Of a stretch of DNA of 64,000 nucleotides, positions 37,023 to 45,466 are shown piece after piece. Every line of letters begins with the position of its first letter. Position 1 is the stretch's first letter. The translations under genes and the position numbers were made by a program. The stretch comes from JAGTVG01 sp964389805. Lineage in GTDB: Bacteria > Bacteroidota > Bacteroidia > Cytophagales > Cyclobacteriaceae. Location: NCBI GenBank assembly GCA_964389805.1, contig CAYMFU010000131.1, positions 6,554 through 70,553 on the forward strand, in the 5' to 3' direction. The notes under the pieces are model-generated. The model was not told where the DNA came from and made no database searches. It was given only the letters and a program-made list of their open reading frames with translations.

Positions 37023-37055
37023 CAAATTTACACGATATTTTTAGTAACGAACAAA
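37023..37055 (-). promoter_or_regulatory. predicted promoter of nqrM-glmM-cysteine desulfurase
   Basis: On the minus strand TTTG (37052-37055) and TAAATTTG (37023-37030) are separated by 21 bases, the full Bacteroidota -33/-7 layout. It lies 19 bases before the nqrM ATG. Confidence 0.65.
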
Positions 37056-37109
37056 TCTGATCAATGTTTTCTGATTGGTTCCGGCCTATAAAATTATAAA
37101 TTGAATGAT

Positions 37110-37934
37110 ATGCCAAAAATTGATGTTCCCAATGATCCAGATCGCATCAGGAAACTCAAGGCCTTTGATAATTTGCTGACCATAATGGATGAGTTGAGGA
37201 TCAATTGTCCCTGGGATAAAAAACAGACATTTGAATCTTTAAGATACCTGACTATAGAAGAAGTTTATGAACTTTCAGACGGAATATTGGATCATGACCT
37301 CGAAGAGATTAAAAAAGAACTGGGGGATTTGATGTTACACCTTGTTTTTTATGCAAAAATTGCTTCTGAGAAAAAGGCTTTTGACATAGGTGATGTTTTG
37401 GAAACCATTTGTAATAAACTCATACATAGACACCCGCACGTTTATGGGGATGTAGACGTTGAAGATGAGGAGACAGTCAAACAGAACTGGGAAAAAATCA
37501 AATTAAAGGAGAAGGGTATTCAGTCAGTATTAGGGGGCGTCCCCAATGCATTGCCAGCCCTGGTGAAGGCGATGAGGGTACAGGAAAAGGCCCGCGGGGT
37601 AGGTTTTGACTGGGAAGAAAAGGAACAAGTCTGGGAAAAAGTACGCGAGGAAATGGAAGAGTTCCACAGAGAGTTCAACCTGTATGAAGAAGGGAAAATA
37701 GATATAAACACCGCGACAAATGAATTTGGTGATTTATTATTCTCGCTAGTCAATTATGCCCGGTTCATCGACATCAACCCTGAGGATGCACTGGAAAGGA
37801 CCAATAAAAAGTTTATCAGCCGTTTTCAATACCTTGAAAATGAAACCAGGAAGGCAGGCAGGAAGATCTCGGACATGAGTCTTGAAGAGATGGACGTATA
37901 TTGGGAAAAAGCAAAAAAAATTAATACAGAATAA
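37110..37934 (+). CDS. mazG: nucleoside triphosphate pyrophosphohydrolase
   Basis: MazG hydrolyses NTPs to NMP and pyrophosphate and is linked to nucleotide-pool cleaning and stringent control. Two MazG domains are visible: the first has CPWDKKQTFESL, TIEEVYEL and ELGDLMLHLVFYAKI; the second has EKARGVGFDW, EEMEEF and NEFGDLLFSLVNYARF. The frame is open to a TTG at 37101, but the ATG at 37110 is the better start and gives 274 residues. Confidence 0.94.
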   Translation: MPKIDVPNDPDRIRKLKAFDNLLTIMDELRINCPWDKKQTFESLRYLTIEEVYELSDGILDHDLEEIKKELGDLMLHLVFYAKIASEKKAFDIGDVLETICNKLIHRHPHVYGDVDVEDEETVKQNWEKIKLKEKGIQSVLGGVPNALPALVKAMRVQEKARGVGFDWEEKEQVWEKVREEMEEFHREFNLYEEGKIDINTATNEFGDLLFSLVNYARFIDINPEDALERTNKKFISRFQYLENETRKAGRKISDMSLEEMDVYWEKAKKINTE

Positions 37935-38032
37935 AAGACATATTAGGTAATATTTATAAGTGTTGGCTATTTTCAAATACTGATAAAAGAATGTAAGAAA
38001 GACTTATCTCTATAAACTGACATTTTAATAAA

Positions 38033-38377
38033 ATGATAATTAAAATATACCATAACCCACGTTGCAGGAAAAGTCGCGAAACCCTCGAATTGATCAGGGA
38101 AGCTGGGCATGAGCCGGAAATCATAGATTATCTTCAAAATCCGCCGTCAGAATCAGAATTAATAGAACTACTCGAAGGAATGGGCAAAAACCCTGTAGAA
38201 CTTGTAAGAAAGGGTGAAGACATTTTCAAATCACAATTTAAAGGAAAAACTTTCTCGAATGCAGAATGGATTAAAATTATGATCGGGAATCCTAAATTAA
38301 TTGAAAGACCAATTGTAGTTAAGGGGGATGAAGTCATACTGGGGAGACCTCCTGAAAATGTCAAAAAAATATTATAA
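38033..38377 (+). CDS. ArsC/Spx-family thiol protein
   Basis: A 114-residue glutaredoxin-like ArsC/Spx protein. The catalytic cysteine lies in YHNPRCRKSRETL, and the late RPIVV and GRPPENV motifs match glutaredoxin-dependent arsenate reductases. No ars transporter or regulator is nearby, so arsenate reduction is not supported by context. It may instead be a general thiol oxidoreductase. Confidence 0.85.
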   Translation: MIIKIYHNPRCRKSRETLELIREAGHEPEIIDYLQNPPSESELIELLEGMGKNPVELVRKGEDIFKSQFKGKTFSNAEWIKIMIGNPKLIERPIVVKGDEVILGRPPENVKKIL

Positions 38378-38455
38378 ACAATATAAAAGACTTATTAGAA
38401 TCCTATTGATGATGTGTAAGATGGATTTTGGTTAAAATGCCTGAAATATCAGTTG

Positions 38456-39931
38456 TTACTGGTATAGTTCTATCCCGATCTTAAAAAATTCATCTTCTTC
38501 TTTCCAGAACAAGGGTTCATCTGAATCAGCAATTTCCCTGAGGGCAAAACCAAACGATTGTGCAAATTTTAGAATATAATTGAAATTTATGGTCCCGGTT
38601 TCATCAGAAGGCTGGTGGTAATGTTGGAGAATCTCTTCATCCAAGTCCCGGAAACCAGCTGAGAAAGTTACAGATGGAATACCTTCTCGAGAAAGCATGA
38701 TGTTATCGGAATTATTGAATAGAAATTGGGTCTCATCTGTTCCATCAAAGGCTTCCAAGCTAAAAGCTTCACAGGCTTTATTAAAGACTTGATTTGTATT
38801 AATTCGTCTCTTCCCAATAACTGTAACGATGGTTGTGTCATTATAACCCCCTCCATCTGTATTAAGGCAAAATACAATGTTATTTAAGGCAACAGTAGAT
38901 TCCTGAACAAACCATTTACTGCCTAATAATCCTTTTTCTTCACCAGTAAACAATACAAATATCACCGAACGTTTGGGTGGATATTTCGCCATATTCTCAG
39001 CGGCAAGTAGCACACTCATCACCCCGATGGCATTATCACGGGCACCATTGTAAATGGAATCACCTGAAGCATCCGGTTTGCCCACTCCAATATGATCATA
39101 ATGGCCAGAACATACAATGAATTCATTTTTCAATACCGGATCTGTCCCTTGAACCATTGCTACTACATTATTTGTCACAAATTTCTTCTCTTTCAGGCCA
39201 ATAACATCAATCTTTAATTCTCCGGAAGGATCTTTACTAAGTCTTGATTCTACTGTGCTATTTATATCCCGAACCAGTAAATGCTTGAAATCATCCTTGG
39301 ATTTTTTTGATAGATCCAATTCAATCTTGGAACGGTTGTAGTAATTATAAAACCTGTCCCAATATGGATTGCTTTCTTCAAAAAGCTCAATTAATCCCTT
39401 TGCGTTCGCATCTCTGGCTTTTCTTTCAATCATTCTGGATTGTCCGATGATCTGTTGTGGATTTAAATTCCCGTTTTTCCCAACATATACAATAAGAAAT
39501 TTACCTTCGACATCATGATAATCGATTTCATTAATTTGCGGATCATAGATGTTCAGTTTCGAATTTATTGGCTCCTCTCCTCCGGATAATAGCAATAAAT
39601 TGCCCTGTGTTGTGATCTCCTCTCCCTGATATTTAATTTTAATTTCATCAGGCTGACCTTTATGTACCATATTGACGGGTTGAAAATATCCTTCCAGACC
39701 AGGAGCAAAATGCAAACCAGCGTTTTCAAAAAATTCAGCTGCATATTCTGCAGCAAGCTCCAATCCTATTGATGGGGTATCCCTTCCTTTAAGTTCATCA
39801 GAAGCAATAAATTCTGTAATAGATTGCACCTTTTGCAATTTATAAGTATGGTCTATGAGGTGATCATTATCCTGACTTGACAACGTATTCGCAAAAGCAA
39901 TAAAGCATCCTAATAGAATTATCTTTTTCAT
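38456..39931 (-). CDS. secreted M28-family metallopeptidase with PA-like insert
   Basis: A 491-residue exported aminopeptidase-type protein. A signal peptide ends near LSSQ (about 20). A PA-like region (about 100-190) precedes the M28 core. Zinc and catalytic motifs are SGHYDHIG, YNGARDNAIGV, the FTGEEKGLLGS acid pair, NTDGGGYND and a late HYHQPSDE. It probably releases amino acids from peptides in the periplasm or outside. It stands alone between convergent and divergent neighbours. Confidence 0.9.
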   Translation of the reverse strand: MKKIILLGCFIAFANTLSSQDNDHLIDHTYKLQKVQSITEFIASDELKGRDTPSIGLELAAEYAAEFFENAGLHFAPGLEGYFQPVNMVHKGQPDEIKIKYQGEEITTQGNLLLLSGGEEPINSKLNIYDPQINEIDYHDVEGKFLIVYVGKNGNLNPQQIIGQSRMIERKARDANAKGLIELFEESNPYWDRFYNYYNRSKIELDLSKKSKDDFKHLLVRDINSTVESRLSKDPSGELKIDVIGLKEKKFVTNNVVAMVQGTDPVLKNEFIVCSGHYDHIGVGKPDASGDSIYNGARDNAIGVMSVLLAAENMAKYPPKRSVIFVLFTGEEKGLLGSKWFVQESTVALNNIVFCLNTDGGGYNDTTIVTVIGKRRINTNQVFNKACEAFSLEAFDGTDETQFLFNNSDNIMLSREGIPSVTFSAGFRDLDEEILQHYHQPSDETGTINFNYILKFAQSFGFALREIADSDEPLFWKEEDEFFKIGIELYQ

Positions 39932-39997
39932 TTTTCAATCTTTAACTTCTAAAAATAACAATAATAAAAAAAACGGCATGTATTATAAATATTAATT

Positions 39998-40005
39998 TAA
40001 ATTTG
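39998..40005 (+). promoter_or_regulatory. possible -7 element of the alpha/beta hydrolase gene
   Basis: TAAATTTG fits TAnnTTTG and lies 57 bases before the ATG. There is no clear -33 element. Confidence 0.3.
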
Positions 40006-40061
40006 TTTGTAAGAAAACTTTTTGAAAATACATGCATTAAACTCTGCTAATAGCATTTTTT

Positions 40062-40910
40062 ATGAAAAAATCCAAATTAATTTTCATTAGTGCACTTTTT
40101 TCTATTGCGACCTTAATTGCATCTGACCGCCAGGTTCTTTCACAATCCATTAGTGATTATGAGTTGCAAACAAATGTTTTTTACCGGGATGCATCCATTG
40201 AATCCGTAACAGAATATATGAAGGAAAGATGCGTCCTGGATATTTATTACCCAAAGAATACGTCAGGTTATGCAACAGTGGTCTGGTTCCATGGAGGAGG
40301 CATAAAGGCCGGGAACAAATTTATTCCGGAATGGCTAAAAAGCCAGGATATAGCTGTCGTAGCCGTCAACTACAGGTTATCTCCCAGGGTATCTTGCCCG
40401 GCATATATTCAGGATGCTGCTGCTGCAGTTGCATGGGTTTTCAAAAACATTGGAAGTTATGGTGGTGATCCAGACTTAGTAGTTGTTTCCGGACATTCTG
40501 CAGGCGGTTATTTGACCAGTATGATCGGCCTTGACAAAAGGTACCTGGAAGTTTATGGAATAGATGCAAATCAGATCGCCAGCCTTGTCCCGTTCAGTGG
40601 TCATACGATAACACACTTTACTGTCAGGGGAGAAAGAGGTATAGCAGGTACTCAACCAATTGTGGATGAGTATGCGCCTTTATATCATGTACGGAATGAT
40701 GCACCTCCATTAATTCTTATAACGGGTGACAGGGAACTTGAATTACTTGGACGATATGAAGAAAATGCCTATATGATGCGGATGATGAAGGTAGCCGGAC
40801 ATCAGGAAACCATCTTGTATGAACTGGATGGCTTTGACCATGGAGGAATGGCTATACCCGCGTATCCCTTATTATTAAAGGAGGTTGAAAGAGTTGCAAA
40901 AAAAGAATAA
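40062..40910 (+). CDS. secreted alpha/beta hydrolase (esterase-like)
   Basis: A 282-residue exported serine hydrolase of the hormone-sensitive-lipase-like group. A signal peptide covers about residues 1-28. The oxyanion motif is HGGG (77-80). The nucleophile is S146 in SGHSAGGYL. The acid lies in ITGDREL, and the late His in FDHGGM. Possible substrates are acylated sugars or small esters, and the sequence does not decide. It is flanked by other exported proteins (the M28 peptidase and DUF2911). Confidence 0.85.
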   Translation: MKKSKLIFISALFSIATLIASDRQVLSQSISDYELQTNVFYRDASIESVTEYMKERCVLDIYYPKNTSGYATVVWFHGGGIKAGNKFIPEWLKSQDIAVVAVNYRLSPRVSCPAYIQDAAAAVAWVFKNIGSYGGDPDLVVVSGHSAGGYLTSMIGLDKRYLEVYGIDANQIASLVPFSGHTITHFTVRGERGIAGTQPIVDEYAPLYHVRNDAPPLILITGDRELELLGRYEENAYMMRMMKVAGHQETILYELDGFDHGGMAIPAYPLLLKEVERVAKKE

Positions 40911-40983
40911 TAAGGTAAATAGAACTGATTCCCTGATCATATATTGCAAATAATTCTTCTTTCCAATATTCAAGTTTATTAAG

Positions 40984-41003
40984 TTTACTATCCCTTTAGT
41001 AAA
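40984..41003. repeat. inverted repeat upstream of the DUF2911 gene
   Basis: TTTACTA-N6-TAGTAAA is a perfect 7-bp inverted repeat that ends 41 bases before the ATG. It could be an operator or part of a leader hairpin. It is not followed by a T run, so it is not a terminator. Confidence 0.4.
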
Positions 41004-41044
41004 ATGTCATTTACTTAACACATTATAATAAACTAAAAGTACTC

Positions 41045-41632
41045 ATGAAAACATCAAATTATTCAGCCATTATCTTAATGGTATTTGTTATTTGTTTCGG
41101 TTTCTCTTCTTTGGTAAAGGCCCAGGATGAGGCACCAAAGAAAAGTCCACGAGCAACAGTTAGCCAGATTATTGGGGTTGACACTAAAGTTACGATTGAT
41201 TACAGTCGGCCTGCCATGAGAGGCAGGGATATTTATTGGGATGTCGTACCTAATGGGATGGAAAAACCCAATGATTATTCTGACAACAAGCCTTATCCAT
41301 GGCGTGCTGGTGCTGATCAAAACACGAACATTGAATTTAGTAAAGACCTGGAAATCGAGGGCACGGCAATTGCTGCAGGTAAGTATAGTATACATATGAT
41401 CCCATCTGAAACCACCTGGGTAGTCATTTTCAATAAAGTGAATGACGGATGGGGAAGTTATAAGTACGATCAAAGCCAGGATGCCTTAAGAGTAACTGTA
41501 ACTCCAAAAAAGGTTCATTCAGTTGAACGTTTAACTTTTAATTTTATGGATCTGGATGGTTATACCGCCACTGCTTTCTTACATTGGGGAGATAAGCAAG
41601 TTCCTGTCAAATTAAAAGTCGCAGGGAAATAA
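41045..41632 (+). CDS. DUF2911 secreted protein
   Basis: A 195-residue exported protein of the DUF2911 family, common in Bacteroidota and of unknown function. The signal peptide ends near VKAQ (about 27). Family marks are SPRATVSQIIG, VTIDYSRPAMRGRDIY, WRAGADQNTNIEFSKD and a C-terminal FLHWGDKQV. A strong hairpin terminator follows directly after the stop. Confidence 0.9.
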   Translation: MKTSNYSAIILMVFVICFGFSSLVKAQDEAPKKSPRATVSQIIGVDTKVTIDYSRPAMRGRDIYWDVVPNGMEKPNDYSDNKPYPWRAGADQNTNIEFSKDLEIEGTAIAAGKYSIHMIPSETTWVVIFNKVNDGWGSYKYDQSQDALRVTVTPKKVHSVERLTFNFMDLDGYTATAFLHWGDKQVPVKLKVAGK

Positions 41633-41637
41633 ATAAG

Positions 41638-41675
41638 ATGATGGCCTGTAATAAGTTCAAATTACAGGCCATCAT
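41638..41675 (+). terminator. strong terminator after the DUF2911 gene
   Basis: A perfect 15-bp stem ATGATGGCCTGTAAT with its complement and an 8-base loop, followed by TTCAATATTTTTT. It starts six bases past the stop codon. Confidence 0.88.
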
Positions 41676-41714
41676 TTCAATATTTTTTAAATCCTGCAAA
41701 CAGGCATCTCTCTT

Positions 41715-41936
41715 TTAGTCTATTTCGTCTTCCCCCGATTTCTTAAAAAATTTTCTGCTATCGAGAGTTACTAATGCCAGTTATTCTTTACTTATGGAAT
41801 ATCTCGCATTTTCGATTTCTATAAATTTGGTATTTTTCTTGCTGTATTTACCACCTATTTCATCCCGTTCTAATTAAGGCATTACATGCTCCAACGAAGA
41901 CCAATTCGCTCCATATTTTAATTCAACAGGTATAGA
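41715..41936 (-). pseudogene. decayed coding remnant, unidentified
   Basis: On the minus strand one frame reads as plausible protein for about 73 codons with two in-frame TAA stops. It begins SIPVELKYGANWSSLEHVMP, then a stop, then LERDEIGGKYSKKNTKFIEI, continuing to SISKE. A second stop follows, then LALVTLDSRKFFKKSGEDE and a final stop. The composition (charged, amphipathic, ordinary codons) differs from random AT-rich spacer. I do not recognise the family. It looks like the end of a gene broken by substitutions. It fills most of a 433-base gap between the DUF2911 terminator and thrA. Confidence 0.4.
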
Positions 41937-42065
41937 TTAATGTAGAAAGATATGGAATAAAGGACATGGATCCCGAATTCAATTATTAATATAAATGAAA
42001 TAAATGAGGCCTGCTTTCCAATAGACTATAATTTTTTACAACTTTGTTGGCTAATTCATAATCAA
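41937..42065. other. leader region before thrA
   Basis: AT-rich sequence with no recognisable threonine/isoleucine leader peptide or attenuator hairpin. A CAACTTTG close to the gene only partly fits the -7 consensus. Confidence 0.3.
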
Positions 42066-44522
42066 ATGAAAGTACTGAAATTTGGAGGTTCCTCAGTTGG
42101 CACACCTGAAAACATAAGACAGGTAAGTAAAATCATTTCGGATTATCTAAATGATGGTGAGCATATCATCATAGTTACCTCCGCCATGTATGGTATAACA
42201 AATGACTTGATAGAGGTTGGTAAGGCAGCAGCTGCCGATGATGAAAATTATACAGAATTATCTGATAGAATTGTAAATCATCATCTTAACGCCATTAAAG
42301 ATTTGATAGACATCAAATCCCAAAGCAGCATAATTGCCCAGTTAAAATTTCTGACTAACAATCTTGAAGATCTGCTGCATGGTGTGTATCTGCTGAAAGA
42401 ACTTTCTCCCCGTACTCTTGACCTGGTTATGAGTTTTGGAGAACGATTGGCCGGATTGGTAATTTCCTCATATTTAAATCAATTAGGTTTTCCTTGTGAA
42501 TGGCTGGATGCACGTCAGCTGATCAAGACAAATGATCAATTTGGGAATGCCAAGGTTTTCGAATCTCTTACTTTTGAGAATATACAGCATTATTTTGAAT
42601 CACATCAAAAATTGCAAGTCGTTACTGGTTTTGCCGGCTCAACATCAAAAGGCGAAACCACTACTCTTGGACGTGGTGGTTCTGACTATACTGCAGCATT
42701 ATTTGGGGCTGCACTTGATGTGGATGAGATTGAAATCTGGACAGATGTGGATGGTGTTTTAACTTCAGATCCTAAAAAAGTTCATGATGCATTTCCACAA
42801 CATTCATTGTCATATGTTGAAGCAATGGAGCTTTCACATTTTGGCGCTAAGGTGATCTACCCGCCAACACTGCAACCTGCTTTCTCTAAAAAAATTCCAT
42901 TAAGAATAAAAAATACGTTTAATCCTTCCTTTAATGGTACCATAATTAGTGAATTAACGGAGAATAAGGATTTCCTTATCAAAGGAATCTCTTCAATTGA
43001 AAATATCTCCCTGATCAACCTGACAGGTAGTGGCATGGTAGGAGTTCCGGGTGTATCTTCCAGGTTGTTTGGAACACTTGCAAAAAATGAAATAAACATA
43101 ATCCTTATTACACAAGCCTCCTCGGAGCATTCGATCTGCTTTGCTATCACTCCAGATCAAACCGACCAGGCTAAGACAGCCATTGAGGAGGAATTCTCGA
43201 ATGAGATCATGAACAGCAAGATTGACGAGATAAACATACAATCAGGATTATCCATTGTGGCAATAATTGGCGAAAATATGAAAAATACCCCGGGTATTTC
43301 AGGCAAGTTGTTTGAAGCCCTGGGGAAAAACGGGATCAACGTTGTAGCAATCGCTCAGGGATCTTCTGAATTAAATCTTTCTGTGGTCGTATCGCATTTT
43401 GATTTGCCTAAATCACTGAATACCCTCCATGAGGCATTTTTTCTGTCTAATGTAAAAACCCTTCACCTGTTTCTTGTAGGTAGCGGATTAATCGGGAGTA
43501 CCCTTCTTTCACAAATTAAAAAGCAGGAAGAGTATCTTCTCAAGGAACATAATATGCAGTTTAAGCTTGTGGGTCTTGCTAACAGCAGGAAAATGTACCT
43601 TAACAGGGAAGACGTTTCAATGGACGACTGGGAAAAACATCTTGATCAGACAGCAGAAAAATCCAATATGCAGCAGTTTGTTGATAAGATGCTTCATATG
43701 AATTTATCTAATAGCATATTTGTAGATTGTACTGCCAGCCAATCGGTAGTAGACGTTTATGAACAGATTCTCGACAACAATATTTCAATAACTACTCCCA
43801 ATAAACTGGCTAATTCCGGCACTCTTGATAATTATAACAAATTATACAGACTATCGAGAAAGAAGAATATTAAATACTTATACGAAACCAATGTGGGTGC
43901 CGGACTTCCGGTAATTACTACTTTGAATGACCTGAAATGGAGTGGCGATTGGATATTAAAAATAGAAGGTGTTTTATCCGGAACCTTGTCGTATATTTTC
44001 AATAATTTCGACGGTACTGTAAAATTCAGCCAGGTGGTTAAGGAAGCCAGGGAAAAAGGATTTACAGAACCAGATCCCAGGGATGACCTGAATGGCATGG
44101 ATGTTGTCCGGAAAATACTTATACTCTCCCGCGAGGTTGGATACGACATGGAAATCGATGAAGTGGGGAATGAACCTTTTTTACCTGATACCTGTTTTTC
44201 CGTTGAATCCGTCGATGAATTTTTCAAAGAACTTGAAAAGTATGACGATCACTTTGCGGATCTATTGAAAAAGGCGCAGAAGAAAAACCAGAAATTACGG
44301 TTTATGGCCACTATGGCTGACGGTAAAGCCAGCGTTGGCCTGCTTACTGTTGGACAGGATCATGCATTGTATAATTTATCGGGAAGCGATAATATGCTTT
44401 CTTTCACCACAACCCGCTATAAGGAAAGGCCCCTCGTTATAAAAGGGCCTGGAGCAGGAGCTGAAGTAACAGCTGCCGGCGTTTTTGCAGATATTATTAA
44501 TATAGCCAATTATTTACCATAA
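42066..44522 (+). CDS. thrA: bifunctional aspartokinase / homoserine dehydrogenase
   Basis: An 818-residue fusion that performs the first and third steps from aspartate toward threonine. The aspartokinase domain (about 1-290) has MKVLKFGGSSVGTPENI, SFGERLAG and TTLGRGGSDYTA. Two ACT domains follow (about 310-460). The homoserine dehydrogenase domain (about 465-818) has LFLVGSGLIGSTLL, the catalytic segment EPDPRDDLNGMDVVRK, and GPGAGAEVTAAGVFADI. It is the first gene of a compact thrA-thrB-thrC operon. ACT domains suggest feedback by threonine. Confidence 0.97.
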   Translation: MKVLKFGGSSVGTPENIRQVSKIISDYLNDGEHIIIVTSAMYGITNDLIEVGKAAAADDENYTELSDRIVNHHLNAIKDLIDIKSQSSIIAQLKFLTNNLEDLLHGVYLLKELSPRTLDLVMSFGERLAGLVISSYLNQLGFPCEWLDARQLIKTNDQFGNAKVFESLTFENIQHYFESHQKLQVVTGFAGSTSKGETTTLGRGGSDYTAALFGAALDVDEIEIWTDVDGVLTSDPKKVHDAFPQHSLSYVEAMELSHFGAKVIYPPTLQPAFSKKIPLRIKNTFNPSFNGTIISELTENKDFLIKGISSIENISLINLTGSGMVGVPGVSSRLFGTLAKNEINIILITQASSEHSICFAITPDQTDQAKTAIEEEFSNEIMNSKIDEINIQSGLSIVAIIGENMKNTPGISGKLFEALGKNGINVVAIAQGSSELNLSVVVSHFDLPKSLNTLHEAFFLSNVKTLHLFLVGSGLIGSTLLSQIKKQEEYLLKEHNMQFKLVGLANSRKMYLNREDVSMDDWEKHLDQTAEKSNMQQFVDKMLHMNLSNSIFVDCTASQSVVDVYEQILDNNISITTPNKLANSGTLDNYNKLYRLSRKKNIKYLYETNVGAGLPVITTLNDLKWSGDWILKIEGVLSGTLSYIFNNFDGTVKFSQVVKEAREKGFTEPDPRDDLNGMDVVRKILILSREVGYDMEIDEVGNEPFLPDTCFSVESVDEFFKELEKYDDHFADLLKKAQKKNQKLRFMATMADGKASVGLLTVGQDHALYNLSGSDNMLSFTTTRYKERPLVIKGPGAGAEVTAAGVFADIINIANYLP

Positions 44523-44534
44523 AGGCAATTCTCA

Positions 44535-45464
44535 ATGGAAAGTATCCGGGTTTTCGCACCTGCTTCAGTAGCCAATGTATCATGTGGATTTGATATCCTG
44601 GGCTTTGCTCTAAATAGTCCGGGTGATGAAATTATTCTCAGGAAAAATAATTCCGGAAAGGTAAAGATTATTGATATTAAGGGTGATGAGGGAAAGCTTC
44701 CATTTGCTTCCGATAGAAATTCTGCTTCAGCAGTAATTCAAAATATGCTTCAGCATTTTAATCTTACACAGGGAATAGATATCCACTTGCATAAGAAAAT
44801 GCCCCTGGGCAGCGGCCTCGGCTCAAGTGCTGCCAGTTCTGTAGCCGCAGCATATGCTTTAAATATTTTACTTGACAGACCATTGGATACTTTTGATGTT
44901 TTGAAATTCGCTATGTATGGAGAAAAAGTAGCCTGTGGATCAGATCACGCTGATAATGTAGCACCTGCATTATTTGGAGGATTTGTATTGATAAGGAGCT
45001 ATGATCCACTTGATGTGATCAAACTTCCTGCCCCGGGAGAATTATATGCATCGGTAATACATCCACAGATTGAGATCAAAACGAAGGATGCCAGGGATAT
45101 ATTAAGAAAACAAATACAACTGAAAAATGCCATAAAACAATGGGGGAATGTTGGCGGATTAATTTCCGGTTTGTATACGGCTGATTATGATTTGATCGGC
45201 AGGTCCATGGAAGACCACATCATTGAACCCATTCGCTCAATTTTAATTCCCGGTTACGACGCTGTTAAAGCCGCTGCAATGGATTCAGGAGTCCTGGGTT
45301 GTGGTATCTCAGGATCAGGCCCTTCGGTTTTTGCTTTAAATAAAGGATTACACATCGCTGAAACAGCAGCGCAAAAAATGAATGAAGAATTTAAAAAAAT
45401 CGGGATAGAAAGCGATATTTACGTTTCAAAAGTGAATAATGAGGGCCCAATTGTGCTCGAATAA
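44535..45464 (+). CDS. thrB: homoserine kinase
   Basis: A 309-residue GHMP kinase that phosphorylates homoserine. Motifs are RVFAPASVANVSCGFDILG, the ATP loop PLGSGLGSSAASSVAAA, and GCGISGSGPSVFAL near the end. It begins 12 bases after thrA and ends two bases before thrC. Confidence 0.97.
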   Translation: MESIRVFAPASVANVSCGFDILGFALNSPGDEIILRKNNSGKVKIIDIKGDEGKLPFASDRNSASAVIQNMLQHFNLTQGIDIHLHKKMPLGSGLGSSAASSVAAAYALNILLDRPLDTFDVLKFAMYGEKVACGSDHADNVAPALFGGFVLIRSYDPLDVIKLPAPGELYASVIHPQIEIKTKDARDILRKQIQLKNAIKQWGNVGGLISGLYTADYDLIGRSMEDHIIEPIRSILIPGYDAVKAAAMDSGVLGCGISGSGPSVFALNKGLHIAETAAQKMNEEFKKIGIESDIYVSKVNNEGPIVLE

Positions 45465-45466
45465 AT

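Noticed and set aside
38033..38377. An arsenic-resistance operon
   Set aside because: Only one ArsC/Spx-like gene is present, with no arsR, arsB or acr3 beside it.
41638..41675. Regulatory RNA or riboswitch ahead of thrA
   Set aside because: The hairpin directly follows the DUF2911 stop and ends in T-rich sequence, so it is best explained as a terminator; no threonine leader was found.
43832..44227. 131-codon minus-strand frame inside thrA
   Set aside because: It lies wholly within the homoserine dehydrogenase part of thrA, and its composition is Ser/Pro-rich as expected for a shadow frame.
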